In this document: piece after piece, positions 36,280-46,923 of the stretch | How positions within the stretch are numbered: position 1 is the stretch's first letter | Layout: each line of letters opens with the position of its first letter | From: Isochrysis galbana | Lineage: Eukaryota > Haptophyta > Isochrysidales > Isochrysidaceae | Length of the DNA stretch: 64,000 nucleotides | Direction: 5' to 3' | NCBI GenBank assembly: GCA_018136815.1 | Contig: CM030935.1 | Coordinates: 6,356,935-6,420,934, forward strand | The notes under the pieces: model-generated | Seen by the model: the letters and a program-made list of their open reading frames with translations, nothing else | The model's database searches: none | Told to the model about the DNA's origin: nothing | Program-made: the position numbers and the translations under genes

Positions 36280-38520
36280 TTATAGCCAGGGCAGTGCGGA
36301 CGTCTTCATCGGCAGTCTGAAAGCCGCGATATTGCATGCGAAAGCTGTGGCAGATGTAGCCGCGAGCACGTACAATACCTCGTCATAGAGAAGATGCGAT
36401 GGGTCCGGCGTTCCCTCGGGCGCGATCTGAAGTAGGAGCGGCAGGGTAAGCGTCTTGGATGCGAGCAAGGCGCTGATTTCGCTCTTTGGCGAGCCAAACG
36501 TTGAGAGGAAGCTCGAGTCATCGCACAGCTCAGCGATCCTAGTCGCATGCTGCGCATAGGAATAGTCTCGTGCCTGTGGGGGGACAAGCAATGGAGAATC
36601 AGCAAATCGCACTTAATGTAGTGCGGCGCCTACTTCGCAAAAAGCGGCAAGGCATATATCCTACCCGAGTCACTACAAAGTTGGCGATGACGTTGGCCAC
36701 TGGCACAGTTATCCAGAGCCTCCGATAGATCTGACCAGCCGAGGAGGCCCCAAAGAGCTCGGCTGCGGCGGGCGCGATCATCACAGGGGCTCCAGCAAAG
36801 CAAAACAAGGTGCCTAGTGCGCCAGCTCGAAACAATAGTAGCGCAGTTTGTGGGTCAGTGGGCACCATGGCTGTAGCCGCAGGGCAGAGAAGAAGGGCCG
36901 GAACGGACAAACCAAAGAGCGCGAGGGTCGTGCCCGCGCCCACCCTGTCGGAGAGCGGCCCCCACGCAAGTCGCCCTCCCATGTTGGCGAGCGCCATCAG
37001 CGAGGGGAATCCCGCAGCAGCGAGCATCGCAGTGTCGCCAGCTGCGGATGCGCCGAAAATATCCAAGATCATGAACTTGCCGCCCATCAAGAAGGGAAGT
37101 CCAGTTGCGGAGACGCCAGTCAATCCCAGCGCAAGCAAATAAAGCTGCGGCGTCGTCATTGCGTCACCAAGGCTCACTTCGCTCGTGGGCGGTGCTGCAA
37201 CTGTGGTAGTTGTGGCACTCTGGGCCGCTGCAGAACCCTCCGAGGGCTTTTGTTGTGGTGGCCGCGATGCCGCGGCACCCGGAACCCAGCCCTTTGGTGG
37301 TAGCCGGTACGACCACGCCGCCACTTGAAGCATGGCGCTCACGACTCCACCAACGAGAGCCATCGTCTCGCAAGCCCCGTTGGAGCCATCGAGAAGAAAC
37401 ACACCTGGCTCGAGCTGTGCAAAGCCTGTTTGGGGGTGGGCATACGAGTCAGGTCCACGACAACTAGCAGAGGACCCGGTTGTTGGGAGACAGACCGATG
37501 TGAGGCGCGCAAACTGGGAGTGATGACCGACTGGGTCATATGACAGCAAGTCAAGAGTGAAAGAGTACGTCTTCTCGCATGCGTTGGCGCGCATCGAGTC
37601 GCCCACCTGTCTCCGTCAGGTCTCTGGCAGTGGCAACGACGACTTCGCATTCCTTCCCATCGAACATTGCTGCACGGCCACCCGTCGCCTCGCTCGTGAA
37701 TGTCTCCACCTCCTCCAACGAGCCAAGCCGCGTGGGTGCACGCTTGAAGTATGGCTGCACTGCTCCGATCAACGGGGCGAAGAAGAGGACTGAAGAACCT
37801 GAAGTAGGCCATGTTCAAGTGCAATGATGGTAAGGCATGATCAAATCGCCACGCTGAGTACCCTTGGCAAGGGCGAGGCCAGTGCGAGCTGCTGCGGCCC
37901 GCACCAAAAGTGGCGCCATACAGAGATAGCGCAAGTCCCTTACGATCAGGAAACCAACGCAGCAGAAAAGGCGGGATCTGGGGATACCCAGCAAAGAAGC
38001 CTATACCGCCGATGACAGCATAGCACGGCGCAAATGCAGCCAGGGAGTTGGCCGCGACGGCAGCTGCTGGGAGCACATAGACACCCAGTGGATAGACAAT
38101 CGAGGCGGCCAGCCCGAGCCGCCGCACTCCCACCTCGTCTGACGTCTTAGCGAGCGTGGCAGCGAGAGTTGCCGCAACGAGCGGCATCAGCGTGAGCGTG
38201 GGCACAAGCGTCGACATGGAGAAGTCCGTCGCAGCTTGAGCGACGACGCCCTGCGCCTTGCACAAGCCAGGACCGAGGACTCCTGGCACAGTGAAATAGG
38301 CACCGATGCTCAGTCCGGCGAGCGTGGTGGGCGCGAGCTGTACCCACCGGTTGTAGCTGGGCTGCACCACGATGCGATCGTCAGAGAGGAGAGGCACTGC
38401 CGAGGGCTGGGCTGTCTCGTGGCCTTGAGAGGAAGAGCTGAGCTTGTGGGTGCGGAGAGCGAGCGGAACGCGTAGCCGTGATGGGGCCCGCTGGGCACAC
38501 GCGCTCGAGCGAGAGAGCAT
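36280..38520 (-). CDS. Major facilitator superfamily carrier, oxalate/formate antiporter (OFA) type
   Basis: Four exons, 38520-37905, 37798-37607, 37404-36665 and 36573-36280; 1842 nt, 613 aa. Membrane-segment pattern of MFS: WVQLAPTTLAGLSIGAYFTV (TM1), a loop, LVPTLTLMPLVAATLA (TM2), then LGVYVLPAAAVAA, GGIGFFAGYPQIPPFLLRWF with PDRKGLALSLYG, the OFA-like cytoplasmic motif after TM4. The second half begins around TTPQLYLLALGLTGVS and contains ANMGGRLAWGPLSDRVGAG, the repeat of the MFS signature between TM8 and TM9. It is longer than bacterial OFA proteins (about 420 aa) because of an N-terminal extension, an insertion with a FFAPLIGAVQPYFKRAP block, and a long central loop. Likely a monocarboxylate or dicarboxylate carrier; substrate not predictable. 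Confidence 0.85.
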
Positions 38521-39779
38521 GGGTTGGTGAGGGACGGCAGTGGAGGGAGGGAGGGAGGGAGGGAGGGAGGGAGGGAGGGAAGGGGGGGGAAGAAGGGGAG
38601 GGGGAGATGGGGGAGAAGAAGGGAGAAGAGGCGAGAAAGAGCGGGAAGTAGGGAGAGAGAGACAGAAGAGAACAAGGAAGAGCAGGGGAGAGAGGGAGGG
38701 AGGGAGGGACGGAGAGAAGAAGAAGACAGGGAGAGAGAGAAAGAAAGACTGAGAGGGAAGGCGCGGGCAGCCGGCTATTCGTTGGGAATCATAGAATTGT
38801 AGAGCATCGTGTTGGCTAGCATACTTAGTGTTAGGCGTACAGATGCTCGGTCCATCTTTTCTACTTCTAGGCCGGTCACTCACGCTTTTTAACCACTATT
38901 TTCCACCCCTCCTGGGTGTCCAAGGATTCCCCAGAGACCCCCCTTACCTGCCCCCCCCCCCCGCGCGCGCGCCAACCCCCTCTACCCCACGAAAATCCAT
39001 GGCGTCGGTGAGTGACTCCTCTGCCTTGTGCCTTGTCCGGCCCATGGCCATGGAACGCAGGAGCCTAAGCTCAGGCTCAGGGTTCAGCGGCCTCGCGAGG
39101 GACGAGGAATGTGCGGGAGGTCCCTGGTGGGTCGCACGCTCGATCTCGAGGGTCGCACAGTCCAGTAGTGGCATATCCCCGCCCGTCGCGCCGCAGGTGT
39201 ACGATAATTCGACACGGCCCGATCTCCATGAGGCCGGCCCCGGGGACGTTGGCGCGAGCGCGAGCGCTGGCGAGCGCGCTGCCAAAAGTTCAGGCCCTCA
39301 TGGAGGCCATTCGCCGAGGCGAGCGCATTGAGTCCAGGGCTCATGTGTAGAGGTGAGGGCCTTGCGGCCTCGCCGCACGCCACTACGGTGAAGGCGGAGG
39401 TGAGAGGTGAACACCCCTGCCATACCAGCTCTCAGCAAGATTTCGGATGAACGGTGGCGGCGCGAACGCGTGGGGCCCAGCCAGCCAGCCAGGCGGCTTC
39501 TAAGTAAAGGTCAAAGGCAATTCCGGAATGGCCCGGTCGCGATCGGCGGGTCTGCCTATTTCGTCAACTGGAGGATCGCGATCGTCCTTTGACCTTTGAC
39601 CGCCGCCGCGCGCACAACTCACAACACCATGCCACTCTGATTAAGAAATGCTTGACACCCGATGCAGCATGAAACTGGCAACTTTCTAGCTCTGACAATC
39701 GTGGCGCTAGCTAGTAAGTACTAGCTAGTACTAGCTAGGGTATGGCTAGGCATGAATGGTCTTGTGGGCGTCGAGCTTC
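38521..39779. other. Intergenic; GGGA microsatellite and palindromes
   Basis: 38545-38580 is (GGGA)n followed by purine-rich sequence to 38760, giving the MFS gene a CT-rich sense-strand leader. At 39507-39597 AAAGGTCAAAGG is repeated inverted as CCTTTGACCTTT about 75 bp apart. At 39707-39737 an interrupted palindrome made of CTAGCTAGTA words lies just past the CPSF2 stop. Confidence 0.6.
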
Positions 39780-42700
39780 TCAGATAGCTGTAAGCTGAGA
39801 GAATGCGCGCTTCCTCGCGCGAAGAAAGGCCGGCCCGAAGTTGCCGTCGATGATCAGCCTGCGCGGCTCGGGCTTGCTGAGTCGAACCGTGCCCCCATCA
39901 ACGAGAAGTGCCCCGCCCGAAAGCGTCGCCGGCTTCCCGTCCTGACCCAAACCCGCCCGAAGCTCGGCGAGCTTGACAGGACCTACCGAGAGTAGCGCGA
40001 CGCGACGCTTGCCGTCAGCACCTGCCGCAGCGCCTGCGCCGGTCCCCGTGGCTCCCACGCGGCTGGCTGTTGCACCGCCGAGGACTGTGGTGCCCCGTGC
40101 TAGCGGCGGCGGCGGCTCAAGCACAGCGGCAATGCCGCGGCGGAGCTGACCGGTCGTGCGCAGGATGCCGCCCACACGCGCCACGTCGTACCCGCCCACG
40201 CGCGTGGGCTTAATCGACGAAATGATTGCATCATCAATCTTCAGCCGGTAGAGCGCCGCGTGCGACGAGCCATCGATGGGCATGCCGAGCGCTGGTGTGA
40301 AAACAGTGAGCGGCCGGTCGGCAGGTGCTGAAGTCTCGAGGTGCTCCTTGAGTGACGCGGCCGAGGCGGCGTCGGGAGGGTGGAGCAGGATGGCCCTGAG
40401 AGGGGATGAAGAGCGGAGCGGTGAGCGGGCGAGCGGACAGGCACGACTGTGGGTGCAATGGCGGGTGCGTCTTGCGCGAAACGCATTGGTGTTGCGGCCT
40501 CCGTAGCCGAGAGCGATCGTCTGGTGACCAGCCTCGCGGCTGGCACTATGCCGACGGTCGGTCGGAGCCGCAGCCGCTCGCTCCGAAGGATGCAGCACTC
40601 CACACACTTGCTAGCGTTCATTCGGCCGAGGATGGCGCGTAGTGAGCGTCCGTCCGCTCCGCCGCTAAAGTCGCAAAAGCCGATTTCGCAGCGCACAGCC
40701 ACGTCCTGGATGAGCAGCTCCCACTTAAATTTCCACGAATCATCCTCACCGGGCGTGCCTGCGTCATCGCTTGCTTTCTTTTCGCCGATCGACCCGGGAT
40801 TAAGCACAGCTGCGCCAAAAACGACTCCCGAGTCCTCCTCCTCGTCGGAGCCCTGCGGTTCCCCGCCGCCCCGACCGCCCCTGCCACCGCCCCGACCACC
40901 CTTTCCGCCCCGGCCCTTACTAGCGCTGCCACCCTTGCCCAACGTGCCCTCGCCCCCTTCTCCGCCCAAGGCCGTTTGGATTCCGCCGCCGCGCTGTATC
41001 GCCGCCCATTCCTCCTCTTCTAGCAGCTCGCCCCAAGCGCTGCGTTGTGGAAAACGTGGGGCATAGGGCAGCATGCTGCCCCTCCCCAATACGCCGACCC
41101 GAGTGCCAGCGAGGCCTTTGGGTCTCGCGAGCGCGAGTGTTCGCCCCCTCCCTACATTGGCGCCTGCACCGCCGGACACGAGCTGGCTGTGTGCGCCATC
41201 CTGCCCGGACGACCGCACCATCGCGGTGACCCCGGCTCCGACGCCTGTACTGCCGAGAGTTTCGATCACCGGGGCCTCGTCGTCAAAGAGCTCCTCATCA
41301 GCACCATCTCCGATGGAGGTGTCCATCCCATCTGCTCGCTCTGCAGCCGCACGCGCATCAGCGGCTGCTTGCTCCGCCGCCGCCGCCGCCGCCCGTTGCG
41401 CCACCACCGCCTCGAGCTCGGCACCTTCCAAGGCGACGTGGATACGGCTGCGGAGCCGCACAGTCGTGGGCGGTGGCGACTGTAGCAGCGTGGCTGCCGG
41501 CGTCCCCTTCGCAGGCGGAGCGGTGAAGAGCAGCAAGGATCGTGGCGAGGCCACCGCGGCGGCGAGGACGCGGGCGGCAAGGCCAGACGCAGCGTCGGCT
41601 GACGAGGTGAGCAAAACCTTGGGCGACGGCATCTTGAGCGCCTGAAGCGCAAGCGAACAGGAGGCTAAAGCCAATATAGGAATCCGCAGCATTGCACAGG
41701 CCAACGGCGATGCTCGGTAAAGTTGGTCACTGGAGGGAGCACACCCTCCGAGAATCCAGGGGAGTATCCGCAGTGCGCGTGGTCGTCCCGATCAGTGGGC
41801 AGACAATGCAAGCTATCGCACGGCGCCCTGCAACGCGCGCGCACCTTCTCGAGGGACGTAACGCACTTGACGTACTTGAACTGGAAAGGGTTAAACCTGC
41901 GCTCGTCGAAAAGCGCGACCACTTCGGGTCCCATCCACTCGAGCTGTTGGAAGAGGGATGTGGGAGGAAGAGCGACGAGTGAGGAGGCCGCGAAGTGCCG
42001 AGCGTCCGGCGCTCCTGCGCGCCTTGCCACGCATCGAGCCAGTGTGCGAGTCCTGCATGCACGCGTGCTACTCCTCCTATATCTCACGGCACACATTACC
42101 TGCGATTTCGCAAATTCAATGGTATTGATGGCAACATGGTGTGCAAATACGACTGGGAAACGTTGGAGACGGCGGTCATTGGACCACATGGCCTCGATGA
42201 CGAGCAAGACTTCTAGAACACGCGAGGCAGTGTCCACCTGATCGGGTTTGATTCAGTGAGTGGCTTAGCGTGGGAGAGGTCCTGATTGGAGTCGGCCTGC
42301 TGCCACACTGGCAGCGGCGTGTGCAAGATGCACGTGTTCGACGCCATGGCCATGGGGTGCTCTCACGCACCGGCATGAGCACGTCTCCTCCCCGCGAGAG
42401 CCGCTGGCCGAGTCTCGCTGCGAGCTCTGCCTCGCGCGCCTTGCGACCAGGTGGCGACGAGACGGCAGCGGAGATGTCGGCGATCATTAGGGTGGGTCTG
42501 GACGAGACGGCAAGACGGATGGTGGTCGGAAGGATGGGGCGGAGTTGCAAACAAAGAGCGTGGGTTGGCCCATCCCGCCGTGCGGCTTGAATGCGCGGAT
42601 AATTTCCTCATCATAAGCCTTCTCGATCTGGCAACGCCCACGCATGGCTTTCACCTGGGCGGGACATAGTCGAGAGCCGCTCCCCCGAGCAGCCGCTCCT

Positions 42701-43500
42701 TTTGATGTCCGAAGCGAGGCAGATAGAGCACTGACTCAAGGGCGAGAGAGATGTGCCACATGGCGCCACCAAGCGTGGCTCCAGCCGAGAGCGGGATGAT
42801 GGAGACGGCCGCGCCCGAGGGGCTTGGGATTTTCACCTACGACGAGCCCAAGCGGTGAATAGCGCAAGCATATCAGAGTGTGCACGCACAGGGCCGTATG
42901 GAGGCGGTGCACAGCCTACACGCTAGCCACATGACCAGCGTAAGCTGGGGCACCCCGCAGCTAGCCCTGCAAATGACCACATCAGCTGCGGCGAAACGCC
43001 CGCACCTGCTGGGAGTACTTGAGCTCGACGCACTTGCGAAAGACGGCGTCCACGTCATCTAGCGTGAACGGCACTTCCGATCCCTCTCCTTCCCCTTCGC
43101 CTCCTTCGGCTGCTCGCAGGCCGCGGAACTTGTGGTTGAGCTGTGCGTCGTACAGCGACATCTGTCCGAGCTTGACGACGGGTAGTGTGGCATAGATGGG
43201 GCAGTTGAGAGCGCCCCTGGCGTGCAAGTATGCGATCCCTCCGATGTGCCGCAGGTCCGCGTGCGAGACGAGCGCTCCATCGAAGGGCGAGAGGCTCGCC
43301 AGAGCGACGACTCTCTCGAGGCTGCTCACACTGAGGGATTCCGGCAGCCCTGCGTCGAGGAGGAGCCGGAGCCCGCCGATCTCGAGGAGCGAGGATGCAG
43401 CCGAGCCGCTCGAGAGGGCGGTTACCACTACCGATGTCCGGTTCACCGTGCTGCTCGGCGTGGCCAGCGGCGGCGCACAGGCGGCGTCCACTTCCGCCAT
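39780..43500 (-). CDS. CPSF2: Cleavage and polyadenylation specificity factor subunit 2 (CPSF100)
   Basis: Seven exons: 43500-43006, 42836-42655, 42497-42371, 42237-42100, 41943-41845, 41641-40608 and 40395-39780; 2691 nt, 896 aa. Subunit of the 3'-end processing complex, partner of the CPSF73 nuclease. Seen: metallo-beta-lactamase core with the degenerate metal site expected for CPSF2 (VSHADLRHIGGIAYL instead of HxHxDH), CPIYATLPVVKLGQMSLYDA, VFRKCVELKYSQQ, PLSAGATLGGAMWHI, a RPTLMIADIS beta-CASP start, VDTASRVLEVLLVIEAMW, EFAKSQ, NPFQF and MPSPKVLLTSS. A long charged/glycine-rich insertion follows (about residues 400-650), then FCDFSGGADGRSLRAIL, and the C-terminal domain that ends after LIIDGNFGP. 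The start ATG sits 35 bases after a 16-base C run on the sense strand. Confidence 0.93.
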
Positions 43501-43956
43501 CCGCCGCCGCCACCGCGCACGGGAGGGCGAGGCAGGGGGGGGGGGGGGGGCAAGGGAAGCACACAGGGCTAAGGAGTAGAAAAGTACTAGTAGTAGAGGG
43601 GGAAAATGTACTCGTGTAGATTTTTGCCCCGAGCAAGGTTTTGTTTGGCTCTAGAGTCTAGAGTACTCCTAGTGTAGTGGAGTTGTCAGAGTTTTCTTGT
43701 TGTCCTAGTTTAATCCTAGTGCTGAGGGACCATGCCTTATCGGCAACGGAGCGCCTCCCCCGCGATGGGGGTGTGCGCGGTTGGTACATGGCTCGTCCGG
43801 TGGATGTGGCTAGTGGTGCTAGCCAACAATAGGTTTCCCCCTCATTCCCATTCCCTCATTGTGTCATTGTAACATTGTAACTTGTGCTTGTGGGTTGTGG
43901 GGAGTTATAATGGGAGCCGGGGGTCTGCAAGGGAGGGGATTTGAAGGGGTTGATAA
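43501..43956. other. Intergenic upstream of CPSF2
   Basis: G run at 43535-43550 (C run on the CPSF2 sense strand). No gene seen. Confidence 0.5.
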
Positions 43957-44142
43957 AAAATCTTCTCAAAAATCTCCGCTACGTGTGCGGTGTGCGGCGT
44001 GAGGCAGCGTGCTCATCTGCTTATGGATCGACCTCCCTACTAACTACCCAACCTTAACCTTATAATCACCATCAATCCCTTTCCCCTTCCCCAGTTCCCT
44101 CGCTCCCTCTTAGCGTAGATACTGGTTTCGGGGAGCCCGTGC
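43957..44142 (+). repeat. Dispersed repeat, copy 2 (partner at 18105-18262)
   Basis: Diverged copy of 18105-18262, ending at GCCCGTGCGC immediately before the gypsy LTR start TGTCGCATTC. The LTR therefore inserted in, or at the edge of, this older repeat. Confidence 0.6.
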
Positions 44143-45116
44143 GCTGTCGCATTCATCCTAGATGATGCGATTTCCAGGCTCTTATTTCCAGGTCCTTCGC
44201 CGTGCGGCCACACGGTGAAGCTCAGGTACATCTAGGTTGGTAGGGTTCGTCCCTAGCGACCTAGAATTCGAGTTCTCGTTTCTTTCCTTCTAGCCTGTTT
44301 GTCAGGTCTAGATTCCAGGTTTCCTCCTTTCGGGCAATCTTGACCCAAAGGAGCCAGGTCGCCTGTTGCTTGCCGTGTGCTTGTCTCAGGCTCTCGGGTT
44401 ACCTTGTGAAGGCTTGTTTAGCTTCTTGCAAGGCTTGTTGTTTCTTGTTGGGTTCCGGTTCTTTCTTGGGACCTGCTAACTTTCGTTGTCGTCCAGGCCT
44501 GTTCTTCGTAGGTTCTGCTTGGCCTGGTTAGGGTTTCGTTGTCTTCACGCGTTTGGCGTTCGCGTTGGCGTTCGGAAACTTCCTCTCACATTCCCTAGGT
44601 CCGCTACCCTTGGCTCGTAGGTCCTTGCTTCTTTCTTCTCGGTGTCGAAAATCCTCGAATGCACGCGGAAGCCTCTGCCTTAGTCGGGGGGTTGCGACCG
44701 CGGCAGTTTGTGCAGCCGTGGCAGCATGGCACGGGCCACCAAAAAGCAACTGGCCTGTACCTAACGGCTTCACTCCCGTCCTTGCAGCCTTCGAAGATTG
44801 TCGAGGGACGTCTATCCGCGATGGCGGATCTATCGCCGTCGCCCCACCGTGGCGCCCTTCGCAGCCGCACCTATGTGGGCATTGCCGGTGCAATGGCAAT
44901 GGCGGCCCAGTGGATGCCGGTCCTGCGCCGGTATGCGCGCGAAGCCAAGGCGTCGCGTTCGATCGACTTCACGTGCAAGATGTCCAAGTGTGTCTTCTTT
45001 GCCACCTCTACGGAGTACCTCGGTCACGTTGTCTCGAGGGAAGGTCTCAAGATGGACCCGAAGAAGGTCGCAGCTGTCGCCGACATCGACCCGTCATCCA
45101 TCAACTCCTTGGAAGC
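44143..45116 (+). mobile_element. Rearranged Ty3/gypsy fragment: LTR start joined to reverse-transcriptase fragment
   Basis: 44143 to about 44643 matches the first half of the LTR at 58060-59167 in reverse. After TTCTTCTCGGT the match stops. 44680-44950 shows another TTAGTCGGGGGG tract (the polypurine motif next to the LTR in the 59-kb element) and frames of no clear identity. 44970-45116 encodes KMSKCVFFATSTEYLGHVVS and PKKVAAVADIDPSSINSLEA, identical in wording to the reverse-transcriptase connection region of the element at 62050-62190. It ends abruptly at the junction with the hAT copy. A non-functional deletion derivative. Confidence 0.75.
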
Positions 45117-46341
45117 GAGTCACCTTACCATGGAACCACTGATGATGGGGTGCATCGTAGTATTCATTTGTTTCCAAACCGACAACTATTGTCTCCTTGG
45201 CTCTCAAAAGGGCAGCCACATTGGGGAAGTCTGAGCACTCGCTGCCCAACCTGCGGCCGCGCTCGCGCAATCCCTCCAATGCATCGTAGACGAGTAAAAT
45301 CTCTAGCCCATCACCTTCCAATTTGTAGGTTGTGGTGCACAAAATCTCGACGTCCAAAGCGAGAGCTAGTTCAATCTGGAGGTCGTTGCTCTTGCTAGCC
45401 AAGGTAGCCTTCAAGGCTGCAGTAGTTGAGTCTCCCACACCCTCTGACGGAGCCGTTCGACAAAGCCGTGCAAATGTCCGAAATTCTCAGCGAGAGCTTT
45501 CATGACCTCCCACCTTGACCACCACCTGGTCTTAGAATAGCTCTTCATGGCCGTCCCGGTCACACTCTGCCAAAGCGTGCGCGCTGATGAGGTGTGAGAG
45601 ATAAGGGTTAGCTATGGACCTAAGAATTCTTCCACAACATCTAAGTGTAAGTGCTCGCCGGTGTGCTGCAACGTATGTGAGCAGCACAGCAGATCAAGAG
45701 CATTACCAAACAATGTGAGCAAATGCTTGCAAGCAACGCCATTCGTCGAGCAGCTGTCACGAGATATTCCGACCACCTTGTCCGCATCAAACCTCAGCTC
45801 AGTGAGAATGATCTTCGAGATGAGTCGGTGCAAAGACAGCACGCCATTCATGTGGTGCGCTGTCGTCACTAGGGCGAACAGGCGCACCCCAATACAACTG
45901 AAGTTTGAGGGAACAAACCTGGCACAGACATTAACCGCTTCACCGAGTCGTGTCGTGCCATCAAAACAAATCGAGAAATGTTGATCGTCCAACTCTTGTT
46001 TGAGGAGACTCATTTCCTTGCTAAGTATTTTCGGGACAAAGCTCCGTAGATGAGAACTATTCGTCAACGGATGACCGATGAGCTCAAGCAAAGACCTCAT
46101 CTCATCCACCTTCGTCAATGGGATGCCGCTCTGGAGAAAAGGTCTCGACGACTGTCCACCTAAATAACAGCACGGCAGCCGGCGTGCCATTACCTGATTC
46201 ATCTGGATTGGTCTCGTAGTAGTCGGATATGAATTCATCGATGCGCTTATCCTCAGCTTGCCGTTTTTGTAGAGACTCGACACGACTTTTGTGTTTTTGG
46301 GAGTTCAGGTGAGAATGGAAATTTGCGTGCTTCGCGGACAC
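45117..46341 (-). pseudogene. hAT-superfamily transposase, decayed
   Basis: N-terminal zinc-finger-like stretch (ACKHEVSAKHANFHSHLNS, QKHKSR), then FISDYYETNPDE, FSICFDGTTRLGEAVNVCAR, FDADKVVGISRDSCSTNG, CCSHTLQHTGEHL, KSYSKTRWWSRWEVM and TTYKLEGDGLEILLVYDALE, in the order expected of hAT transposases. The frame is broken at 46193-46160 and 45622-45587 by segments of 34 and 36 nt that each start GT and end AG, and again near 45465 by a simple shift. The copy stops at 45117 against gypsy sequence, so the C-terminal dimerisation region is missing. Inactive as it stands. Confidence 0.75.
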
Positions 46342-46923
46342 CTCGTGCTTGCAAGCCCGGGGCTTTCCTCACTCCTTCCTTCTTCTTGCGCCATCGGGCT
46401 ACCGGCTGTTGCGTGTTACCTTTCTGTATTGAGTGTTGGGCGCTCTCGGTTTAGCGTATCTAGGGCATCCGTCCGGTGAGGGTGAGGAGCGGGTCGCGGC
46501 GGGGGCACTCGCGATCAGGCTAGCCGTTCGCCGCCATACTAGCACACTAGCACGCTCAGATGTTTTAGTACACTACTATATGTGTACGTGTCTGTGGCAT
46601 CAGCACGCGTCAAGGCGTACGGGCAATTGCGCTGAGGGGTGTAGTGATAGTACCGGGCTAGTGGGAGTCGTGGTTCTAACGCTCAAAAGTTTTACTACTA
46701 GTACATATTAATGTACTACTATGATAATCTATAGTAGTATCTATAATGGTCAAAATGTAGTTTATTCACCATTCATTGGTCATTGGTGATGACATAACTA
46801 AGTTTATACTTGGTTCGCATGGGGGAGGGCACGCTCCCTCTCCCCTCTCCCGAAATGGGCTTACAACAAACATCACGGGTGACAGGCAACATGACAACTA
46901 CAAGTGAACCCGATTTCCCTTTT
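46342..46923. other. Intergenic with hairpin-headed element copy D at 46796
   Basis: 46796-46813 is AACTAAGTTTATACTTGG, the first-type hairpin with one stem mismatch, followed by TTCGCATGGGGGAGGGCACG as in the 28594 element (TTCGCCCATGGGGGGGCACG). The similarity fades within about 70 bp. TAGTACATATTAATGTACTA near 46699-46718 is a near-palindrome. Confidence 0.55.

Noticed and set aside
44553-45398. 281-codon plus-strand frame
   Set aside because: Crosses the LTR/RT junction and then runs antisense through the hAT copy; it is not a single gene.
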